The notes under the pieces are model-generated. The model had not been told where the DNA came from and searched no databases. It saw nothing but the letters and a program-made list of their open reading frames with translations. A DNA stretch of 64,000 nt from Pycnococcus provasolii. Taxonomy: Eukaryota; Chlorophyta; Pseudoscourfieldiophyceae; Pseudoscourfieldiales. Position numbers and translations under genes: made by a program. The DNA lies in NCBI GenBank assembly GCA_049487715.1, contig CP150554.1, forward strand, positions 124,001 to 188,000, written 5' to 3'. Within the stretch, counting starts at the first letter, position 1, and each line of letters starts with the position of its first letter. Shown here piece by piece: positions 56,931 through 64,000 of this stretch.

Positions 56931-57232
56931 CCTTAGGTTCAGGTGAGAGGCTGATGAAACCACCTGGGAGAAAAGAACTGGGGGTGTCACTTCAGAGGGA
57001 GACGGATAGGGAAAAGTTTACCCCGGACAATACCAAATAATCCCCAGGGGACAGTTCCCCAGGAGGATGGGGATCCCCTCTGGGTCCACACGGCCTTTCC
57101 TTGTGGTGTGGGTTCCCCCGGAGCACTCCGATAAGTTTACCTCGGGGGGGGGGCCCTTGGGACTTCTCATTCCAAAACGCGTCCGTGAATTCTCCATTCC
57201 CAATAATTCCAACTCCATTCCCGTCGGTCGTC
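56931..57232. other. Upstream region of the SNARE gene
   Basis: G/C-run-rich sequence (CCCCAGGGG, GGGGGGGGGGCCC at about 57139-57152). No gene and no clear telo-box. Confidence 0.4.
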
Positions 57233-58303
57233 ATGAGCTTCGCGGACGCGCTCGCTCGTGCTCCTCCTGGTGGGGGTGGTCCTGGGGGTGGTGCTCCTGG
57301 TGGTGGTGGTCCTGGTGGGGGTGGTCCTGGTGGTGGTGGTAATTCTCATTCTGGTCATTCTCTTGGGTCGTCGTCGTCAGGCCAATTGGTGGCAGGGTCA
57401 GGGTCGTCGTCGATGTTCGCGCAAGAAGTCTCCGCCATCGCAAGACTCGCATTCCAACTCAACACGCACGTCACGACGTACCGCAGACTCGTCGACGCCA
57501 TTGGAAGCAACGCAGACACGCGCGCGCACAGAGATAAGGTGCGCGCGTGCAGGGAAAGCGTGACGCGACTCGCGCAGCAGTGTGGGGAGAGGCTGAAGAA
57601 ACTTCCCACGGGCTCGTCGCAGCAGCAGGAGGCGCAACGCGAGAAACTCGCGAGGGATGTGCGAAGGCTGCTTGCTGACTTCGAGGTGCTCGCAAGGGAG
57701 TCGAGGACAAAAGAGGCGAGGCACGCGCCGCGAGAGCCGGCTGCGACTTCTGTCGGCGCGGGATTTGACGCGGACAGCAACGTTGACAACGAGGAGGAGG
57801 AACGACTCCTGGCGGAACGAAGGCAGCAGCAGCAGCAGCAGCAGGAACAATTCACCAACCTCCTTGAGCACAACGACGCGGTCATCGCAGAGCGCGAGGA
57901 AGGAATTCGAGACCTGCAGCGTGACATTGGAGAGGTTAACGAAATATTCAGGGACCTTGCCGTGCTGGTGCACGAGCAGGATGCGATGATCGATTCCATT
58001 GACGCGAACATCGCGTCCACGGAGACGCGCACCGGCGGTGGGTTGAGAGAGCTCGAGCGGGTACGTTTTTCACCTCTTTTTGCCTGTTAAACCACACACA
58101 ACTTTTGCTAAACGCGCGCGGACTGCAACAGGCGCAGGTTCTTCAGAAGAAGTCGACATGCGTGGTGTGCTAACCAATATTGAACGACACCACATCGACA
58201 GGCGAGCCAATACCAGAAGTCGACGCGCAACAAGATGTGCTGCTTACTCACGACGTTCACGATTGGATTGATCATATTCATCATTGTGATCTTCGCAAAG
58301 TGA
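57233..58303 (+). CDS. Qa-SNARE (syntaxin 7/SYP2-like), two exons
   Basis: Start at the ATG at 57233 (gtcATGagc). Exon 1 is 57233-58060 (276 codons) and exon 2 is 58202-58303 (33 codons plus stop), giving 309 aa. Residues about 11-40 are Gly/Pro-rich, and three helices at about 60-165 fit an Habc domain. A Gln-rich linker follows. The SNARE motif (about 215-270) has EIFRDLAVLVHEQDAMIDSI, with the zero-layer glutamine at residue 249. Exon 2 supplies the juxtamembrane ASQYQKSTRNK and the C-terminal membrane anchor. Such SNAREs act at endosomes, prevacuolar compartment or vacuole; the exact compartment is inferred. TGTAA occurs about 30 bases after the stop. Without splicing the frame ends at 58090 with no anchor. 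Confidence 0.88.
58061..58201 (+). other. Spliceosomal intron (141 nt) in the SNARE gene
   Basis: Donor GTACGT after ...CTCGAGCGG, branch-point-like TGCTAAC at about 58169-58175, acceptor CATCGACAG before GCGAGCCAA. Removing it keeps the frame and joins ELER to ASQYQKS, the expected junction just before the SNARE membrane anchor. A competing AG at about 58131 leads to a stop within a few codons. Confidence 0.85.
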
Positions 58304-58385
58304 TGCACTTTTGCCCACTACAGTATAAGGCGTGTAACGAGAGAAACAAAAAGATTTGAGAAAAAAAATCAAAAATTCAAGAGAG

Positions 58386-59438
58386 TTACGCAGCATCGAT
58401 GGTTCGCAGCGAGTACTCCTTTTCCAAGTATTCGATGATCTGCGCACTCTCGAAGAAAGCCTTGCCCGTGTTAGGATCCTCAAGAAGCGGAACCTGAAAG
58501 AGGCCATACTTTTCCACCATCTCGTCGCGCTTTGGACTGCCACGCGCGCAGTTCTTCATCACGTGCGGCAGTTCGAGCTCGCAAAGCACCTCCCTCACAA
58601 TCTTGCAGAACGGACTCGCTTCATAGCCCCAGTAGACGAGCGGCTGTTCCGGTTTCTTCGCGCTGGTGTACGTGCTGCCAGCACCCATGCGAGGCAGCAA
58701 AGACAGTCCGGCGGAGATGGCGTTCAGCGGCGAGGAGGAGAGGGTCGCTGGTATCTCCGCATCCTCGCCAGGGCCGTACGTTTTGAACAAGTAGCGTATG
58801 ATGTCGTCGGATTCGTACATGGCCATGTCCACGTTCGGATCTACGAGATATGGGAACTGCTCCTTGCCCCCCTCCTTACCGACGAGAGGTCGGTAGTTCG
58901 GCGAGCCACGCGGGCACGGGTAGTAGAGCACGTCGAGGTCGAGATAGCTGCACGCCTCGCGAACCTTCTTGCAGAACGGGCAGCCTTCGAACTCGTAGAG
59001 GATGATGGGCTGCTCTGGGCGCGGGAAGCTCGTGACGTCCGTTTTCTCCGTGATGCGTCGGTTCGCGACGGTCGCGAACGTGTATCCGCTGGCATCGGCA
59101 CCCTCTCCGAGTCCGAATCCGCTCCACCCCGCGGTAAGCGCCCCTGATCCGAGTCGCAGGGCCAGTGTGACACTGCTCGCGACGACACGTCCGGCGACAC
59201 GGTTGTCGAGTGCGAATCTCTTCGGCGCATCGCCGTCATACTTTCCGACGGATTGCACCCCCACATCTTTTTCTTCCACCACAGATGTCTGCTCTGTGGA
59301 AGATGACTCCCCCCGGGACCCCGGCGTGGATGACGCGTGGATGACGCGTGGATGACGAAGAGCAGAGCGAGAGGGAAGCAGAGCAGCGCCACGAGCAGGA
59401 GCAGGAGCGGAGAGAGAGAGAGTGCGGGACATCATCAT
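58386..59438 (-). CDS. Plastid protein with two glutaredoxin/GST-N domains
   Basis: I start at the ATG triplet at 59438 (MMMSRTLSLSAPAPARG), which gives a typical chloroplast transit peptide; the frame is open to 59552. The 350-aa product has two thioredoxin-fold domains in tandem. The first is at about residues 145-225, with LYEFEGCPFCKKVREA and PYLVDPN. The second is at about 268-342, with YWGYEASPFCKIVREVL and VPLLEDPNTG. The first keeps a CPFC dithiol; in the second the first cysteine is replaced (SPFC). The order and motifs match the plant plastid family represented by Arabidopsis At5g03880. The substrate is unknown; redox or glutathione-linked function is inferred from the fold. Confidence 0.85.
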   Translation of the reverse strand: MMMSRTLSLSAPAPARGAALLPSRSALRHPRVIHASSTPGSRGESSSTEQTSVVEEKDVGVQSVGKYDGDAPKRFALDNRVAGRVVASSVTLALRLGSGALTAGWSGFGLGEGADASGYTFATVANRRITEKTDVTSFPRPEQPIILYEFEGCPFCKKVREACSYLDLDVLYYPCPRGSPNYRPLVGKEGGKEQFPYLVDPNVDMAMYESDDIIRYLFKTYGPGEDAEIPATLSSSPLNAISAGLSLLPRMGAGSTYTSAKKPEQPLVYWGYEASPFCKIVREVLCELELPHVMKNCARGSPKRDEMVEKYGLFQVPLLEDPNTGKAFFESAQIIEYLEKEYSLRTIDAA

Positions 59439-59688
59439 AATATGAAGTGAAAAGGGGAGAATGGGAGTGCTCAGCGATTTGATCGCAATCCCAAACGAAA
59501 CGTGTGGTGGAGACGAAACGAAACGGGCACAAGAAATCAGAAATCGCAACAATCTAAACTTTACCCGTACTTTACCAAAGGAAGAAGAGCAGGGGTTAGG
59601 GTTAGGGTTAGGGGCTATTAGGGTGAGGCTTGTATGGAAAACGAATCATTTTATTGTCACAAATCATTTCGTGAAAGTAAGTTGCTCC
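59439..59688. other. Spacer between the plastid GRX/GST-N gene and the FN3-Dispatched gene
   Basis: Holds the promoter of the minus-strand GRX/GST-N gene, with a TTAGGG array at 59596-59614, and the 3' end of the FN3-Dispatched gene. I saw no TGTAA for the latter. Confidence 0.45.
59596..59614. promoter_or_regulatory. Telomere-like TTAGGG array upstream of the GRX/GST-N gene
   Basis: Three TTAGGG units on plus, about 158 bases upstream of the ATG at 59438. Here the orientation relative to the gene is reversed compared with the other telo-boxes in the window. Confidence 0.4.
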
Positions 59689-62600
59689 TCAAGAACTCTC
59701 CTCCAACCAGTTTGGCGAATTACCCACCGTAGCCTGAGGACCTGTTGAGACGTCTCCCGCGAGAAATGGTGACGCAGGTCGTGGTGTCGCACGTTCTTCA
59801 GGCGGGGGTGGTTGTGGCGACGACTCTGTCGGCGGAGGACTTATGGTCACAGATTCGATCTTTTGCTCCGTCTGCATCGTCATCTCAAGATCCTCTGCCG
59901 GAATGAGCAAAGGAGGTGGTTCCGGTGGCTGCATGGCAACCGTCGCAGATTCGGTCCTTTGCTCCGCCTGCGTCGTCGTCTCCAGTGTCAACATGCCCTC
60001 GCGAACGTCAGCGGCGGAATCTGATTCAGCAGTTTCCGCCTTAGCCTTTGAATCAAAATTCTCATGAGGTGGAGCAATCGTGGCCACGTGCTGGGGGCTA
60101 GAGCTGGACATGGATGATGCCTGCTTGCGGTGAATGCTGCTGTAATAGTCGTCATCCGCATCGTTGTCCTCATTATCGTTGAACATTGTGCTGTCCATGG
60201 ACATTGCTCCAAGCTCAATGCCAGCGAAGCCCGAAGAGGACGCCGCGCCGCGGTCTACGCCGCCGCGATTACCGAACATTAACGCCGAGCGTTTTCTTGA
60301 CGCGTAGACTTCTGCAAGCGTCGCGACGAGTAGTAGTGCAAAGAATAGGAAAAAGATGGGGTACTTGCTGTACCACATGCGACCCTCCTTCACCATTGCG
60401 CCCACGAGCACGGCGACACCACCCGAAACACACAACCTTCGTAGCGGGTTGGACCAGAACAGTGCCTCACCCGCAGCGACCCACGGATTCTTGAACATCT
60501 GATCGCTCCACGTTGGCCCGAACGTCATCAGCAAAGGAACAAGCAGGTGCATGGAAAACAGCAGGCTGAGACTTATGCAGATCGAGATCAGCACCCCAAA
60601 CTTAGACAGGATCACGACAGTGCAACCGAGCAGAGGAAGGGCGGCTAAGAGAGTGGTCAAGCACGCACCGAAACAGGGCATGATGCATCGCTCGAATGCA
60701 CACTTCCCTCGGGCACGACGAGACAGCAGCACTGGACTTTGGTGGTAGGCTTCAGCCACGTGAAGCGCAAAGTCGCACGACAAGCCAACCAGCACCGTCA
60801 CGGAGAGTGCCTCGATCGCGCCGAGCTTCCAGCCGACAAGGTAAAACGATCCAAGCACGCATCCAACGATGCAGAGGATGTTTGTCATCAGAAGTGAGGC
60901 TAGCCAAACGTCGCCGGTGAATACGCTCACGGCGATTGCCGCGCACGCGATTGCTATGCCTATGGCAAGCTTTGTGCTGTCCACCGCCTCCTTCTCGGTT
61001 GCCGCTCGCACCCACAACTCGCACGCATGAAACGGACCGGACAGCCCAAGGCTCTTCGGCTGCGTGCGTCGCTGCTTCGTGATCCAGCGATCCCACGCAT
61101 CGTAGTGTCGCATAGCCACATTTGCTGAAACGCCCTCGTTCACGGTAAGGCGCACCACGAGACGGCTCCACTTGATGCGCGGGTACACGAATGGCACCGC
61201 GCCAGCACTTGACCTGATTGAGAACAGCGGGTATCCAATACGGCTCTTGTCCAGGAAGCGAGCGAGCGTCAAATTGCCGGCTGCGACGGCTGCGTCGTCG
61301 ACGTCAAAGTCAAAGCGGTACAATCGATTCTCGTTGATGAAAGCTGCTAACAGCATAGAAAAGATTTGGGAACGTTCTAACGTGCTACTGCCATCCTCGT
61401 AGGCGATGGGGTATGACATGCTGCGCTTTGCAAGCCAAGCCTTGAAGTCGTGCGGCCAGCAGCGCTCAACCCGACTCACCTCTTCGCGCCATGACGCAAG
61501 CTCATCGCACACAGATAGTAGGTGCACTTGAGATTCGACGCTTGAAATGTCGAAACTGCCGTCATACAAGGCTTTAGCCTCATCAAGCCTGCGTGTTCCT
61601 GCGAAACCGCCGCCGCCACCCGAGATACCCTTGATGCCATAAACGATCCCAAGCTCCTCGGCACTCGAGACCATGGGATTTGAGGGAAGTGTTTGGTTGC
61701 GCTCAGGCACATATAGCATCAGGCTAATGGCCATTGCATGTGCGCTAGCTACTCTCGCAGGGTAGTATCCCGGCCAGACGTCCTCGTCAGTGCGAGTGTT
61801 GTCGCCCACCGCACATTTGTTATCCTTGGGTTCGGATACCGAGACGAGGCCACCAGCCGTTTCATACAGCGTGTTGTACCATGCTGCCACGTCACCAGAG
61901 GGCACAGGAACTGCACTGCCATCTGAATGCTTCGCCACCCCAAACTTCAGAGTGTCTTCTGCGAGTGCATCAAATCCGCTTCGTTCAGCTGCCGGCGACG
62001 TTAAACTCCTCCACGAACTGCTCGAGAGGTCTTTGGATAATTGTTTGGCTACCGACGCTCCGCTGCAAGGACCTCCAGCGTCTTGTATGTACACAGTCAA
62101 GTCTTGGAATCCGCCCTGAGAAAGTGTCAGACTTGTTGCCACCTGAAGCTTAAGCTGGCCATTGTCATCATCGCCGAGAATCAGTCCCGCACCACGAAAA
62201 CTTGTAGGATTCTCGAGCATGGCAAGGTGCGCCACCAGCGCCATCTTCCCAGCCCCGTAGCATGCGATTCCACGTTCTCTTCGCACGTGCAAGGCACGGC
62301 GTGCCCACGAGACCACCGAAAGAACGTCAGAAACTAAGTCGTTGACGCCTCTCTGCCCATCGAGAGGTACGACCAAGAAGACCGTCTGACTTTGGATGCC
62401 AGCAGCCAGGCGTCGATGAGAACCCATGGCAGCTGCACGGCATGCATCGGCGCCGAATTCCCTTGCGACAGATTCAAAGGTTGCATCCTGTGAGGAGTCA
62501 GAAGCACATAGTGCAAGGATTAGAGGATAGCCAATATCTGGAACGGAGGTATCGACGAATTGTGCGAGATGTCGGCGTCCAGATGCTTCAGACACGTCCG

Positions 62601-64000
62601 TGCCCACCACGGCTGGGATCTTCGGATGAGGTTGAGGGAGCAGTGCTAAGATCTCTTTCCCATCACCCAGCGTAGCACTTTCGACACGGAAATTCCCACC
62701 ATCTGATGCAGCAAGAGGGGCCGTCTTCACTTGTGCAGGTGTGCTCCACGCACCATCGCCCACTTCGTTTGATGCGCGCACCGAGATCTCGTACGTAGCA
62801 TTTGGTTCAAGCTTACCACCTTCGCCGACGATAGCGTCATTGTCGACGCCCTGATAGGCAGTCATCCAAACTCCTCTCTCGGTAATTGTGCGCCCACCTG
62901 TCGACCGAGAAGTTTTTAACGTGCGATAGCGCAACTCGTAGCGCATGGTCTTGGGCGACCCTCCGTCATCGAGCGGGCGTGTGACCATCCTTCCATTGAT
63001 TGACAGCACTGTCACCGTGGGATGCCCGCCGTCCGACGAAGGTAGTTTCCCCCACCACGCAACTGCCACGGTTCGAGCAAGTGAGCTGAGAACCGTGGGT
63101 GGCGGCCACTGACCAGGCGCTGACACAGCTCTTGTGCGAGCACCTGCCAAGATCGAGGACCAGAGACTGACACCCTCCTTTGCTGTAGCTCGATATCGCA
63201 CGCAGTACACTGTTTCTGGTGCCAGGCGATAGAGAGCGCCCGATTCACCCTTGAAGACACCAGCCGACGCAATGACAGGACTGTCGTTCGCAAAGCAATC
63301 TTGTCGTGTCGTCACCTGTACCTGATATCCAGTCAACGATATGGCGTCGTCACTTGTGGGAATGGCCATCCAACCGAGGTAAAGGAAGTCCGCTCCCGCG
63401 TAGACCAGAGTTGGTGGACGGGCCATGATCATTGGAAATGCTTTGTTCAGAGAGGGTGGTGGAGGCGAAGGGGGTGGGCTGGGAGGACTGGGATAGAGCG
63501 TGGGCGGTGGAGGCGGACTTGGAGGCGGCGGCGGAAACGGCGGCGGCGGAAATGGAACCGGCGGCGGCGGAGGAGGAGGCGATGGGGTCAGAGCGTATGC
63601 AGTGCGAATCTCAGAGTATTCGCCCAAAAGTGTCCCGTAGTCTCTCGACTTATGCACTCCACGCACTGCTACCGCATATTGCCTTCCAGGCACGATGCCA
63701 TCGATAAGGATGGCGTCCTCCGCCATCCCCACGTCCATTGGAGAACAAGCGTCGCCAAGTTCAGCGATTGTGACAAAATTATTGTCGGCACATTCAACAT
63801 CGCCCGTCCCGGCAGCGCGATCTACACATTCAGCGTAGCAAACTTCGTATAGGCTTGTTCTGAACCCGCGACTAACGGCGGCAAACCACTTAGCGCGGAG
63901 CGCAGGTGGAGCAGACGCGTCAGCTTCAAGGCTAAAGCTGGTAGGAGCGCTTGGACCTACACCCTCGCGTGTATATGCCTGAATGATAGAACTCCACGAC
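59689..64000 (-). CDS. Fibronectin-III plus Dispatched/Patched-like membrane protein (5' end beyond right edge)
   Basis: The frame is open from the window edge to 59689, about 1,436 residues in view. The ATG at 63738 is internal: upstream codons encode a further fibronectin-III-like segment. In order: FN3-like units; an extensin-like run of Ser-Pro/Pro repeats (about 63465-63590 on plus); more FN3-like units; a large, probably extracytoplasmic region with many Cys; then an RND-type bundle with five or more membrane segments. The bundle includes VLVGLSCDFALHVAEAYHQ, the signature of the second half of Dispatched/Patched-like proteins. The cytoplasmic tail is acidic, then Pro/Glu/Thr-rich. Only one RND half is visible. 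Animal relatives move sterols or lipid-modified ligands; the algal role is unknown. Confidence 0.78.
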   Translation of the reverse strand, partial: SWSSIIQAYTREGVGPSAPTSFSLEADASAPPALRAKWFAAVSRGFRTSLYEVCYAECVDRAAGTGDVECADNNFVTIAELGDACSPMDVGMAEDAILIDGIVPGRQYAVAVRGVHKSRDYGTLLGEYSEIRTAYALTPSPPPPPPPVPFPPPPFPPPPPSPPPPPTLYPSPPSPPPSPPPPSLNKAFPMIMARPPTLVYAGADFLYLGWMAIPTSDDAISLTGYQVQVTTRQDCFANDSPVIASAGVFKGESGALYRLAPETVYCVRYRATAKEGVSLWSSILAGARTRAVSAPGQWPPPTVLSSLARTVAVAWWGKLPSSDGGHPTVTVLSINGRMVTRPLDDGGSPKTMRYELRYRTLKTSRSTGGRTITERGVWMTAYQGVDNDAIVGEGGKLEPNATYEISVRASNEVGDGAWSTPAQVKTAPLAASDGGNFRVESATLGDGKEILALLPQPHPKIPAVVGTDVSEASGRRHLAQFVDTSVPDIGYPLILALCASDSSQDATFESVAREFGADACRAAAMGSHRRLAAGIQSQTVFLVVPLDGQRGVNDLVSDVLSVVSWARRALHVRRERGIACYGAGKMALVAHLAMLENPTSFRGAGLILGDDDNGQLKLQVATSLTLSQGGFQDLTVYIQDAGGPCSGASVAKQLSKDLSSSSWRSLTSPAAERSGFDALAEDTLKFGVAKHSDGSAVPVPSGDVAAWYNTLYETAGGLVSVSEPKDNKCAVGDNTRTDEDVWPGYYPARVASAHAMAISLMLYVPERNQTLPSNPMVSSAEELGIVYGIKGISGGGGGFAGTRRLDEAKALYDGSFDISSVESQVHLLSVCDELASWREEVSRVERCWPHDFKAWLAKRSMSYPIAYEDGSSTLERSQIFSMLLAAFINENRLYRFDFDVDDAAVAAGNLTLARFLDKSRIGYPLFSIRSSAGAVPFVYPRIKWSRLVVRLTVNEGVSANVAMRHYDAWDRWITKQRRTQPKSLGLSGPFHACELWVRAATEKEAVDSTKLAIGIAIACAAIAVSVFTGDVWLASLLMTNILCIVGCVLGSFYLVGWKLGAIEALSVTVLVGLSCDFALHVAEAYHQSPVLLSRRARGKCAFERCIMPCFGACLTTLLAALPLLGCTVVILSKFGVLISICISLSLLFSMHLLVPLLMTFGPTWSDQMFKNPWVAAGEALFWSNPLRRLCVSGGVAVLVGAMVKEGRMWYSKYPIFFLFFALLLVATLAEVYASRKRSALMFGNRGGVDRGAASSSGFAGIELGAMSMDSTMFNDNEDNDADDDYYSSIHRKQASSMSSSSPQHVATIAPPHENFDSKAKAETAESDSAADVREGMLTLETTTQAEQRTESATVAMQPPEPPPLLIPAEDLEMTMQTEQKIESVTISPPPTESSPQPPPPEERATPRPASPFLAGDVSTGPQATVGNSPNWLEESS

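Overview
The window is nuclear DNA of a unicellular, photosynthetic-lineage eukaryote, most likely a green alga (chlorophyte). Evidence: GC-rich, compact, intron-poor genes; plant-type proteins (a NUDX23-like Nudix hydrolase, a HIL1-like plastid lipase, a plastid double-glutaredoxin/GST-N protein, a plant-type allantoinase, a pseudouridine-kinase-like PfkB protein with a PTS2 motif); TGTAA, the chlorophyte poly(A) signal, at or just after many stop codons; TTAGGG-type motifs in promoters; and one intron with GT..TGCTAAC..AG signals. The genus cannot be decided from the sequence.

Layout. 1-688 (-): 5' part of a Nudix hydrolase that runs off the left edge. 1846-27756 (+): one uninterrupted 25.9-kb reading frame for a protein of about 8,636 aa made almost entirely of roughly 230 Sfi1/centrin-binding-type helical repeats, with several layers of internal tandem amplification; this is the outstanding feature of the window. 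28.1-29.6 kb: two truncated retrotransposon Gag-like frames joined tail to tail. 30.3-34.4 kb: PfkB kinase (+), small membrane protein (-), PTPA (+), RING protein (-). 35.3-37.5 kb (-): plastid lipase. 37.7-38.4 kb: orphan C-terminus of a trypsin-like protease followed by a 335-bp near-perfect hairpin. 38.8-43.7 kb: ARMT1/DUF89 phosphatase (+), CCDC81-like HU-domain protein (+), small unknown (-), TRAPPC2 (+). 43.8-45.8 kb (-): allantoinase. 46.0-46.6 kb: terminal-inverted-repeat (TIR) element with a 45-bp minisatellite. 46.7-54.6 kb (+): ANKRD13-like protein, an orphan proline-rich protein, a second TIR element, and an SK-type potassium channel with an unusual pore. 54.8-56.9 kb: two more TIR elements, one holding a Ty1/copia RNase H relic. 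57.2-58.3 kb (+): Qa-SNARE with one intron. 58.4-59.4 kb (-): plastid glutaredoxin/GST-N tandem protein. 59.7-64.0 kb (-): fibronectin-III plus Dispatched/Patched-like membrane protein, open at the right edge.

The genes do not form an operon or an obvious pathway cluster. Several are housekeeping (PTPA, TRAPPC2, SNARE, allantoinase). The giant Sfi1-like protein and the CCDC81-like protein both point to a centrin/basal-body/ciliary cytoskeleton. Intergenic DNA is rich in short non-autonomous TIR/foldback elements, apparently unrelated to one another in their terminal sequences. Frames antisense to, or in other phases of, the long repeats are shadows and are not listed.
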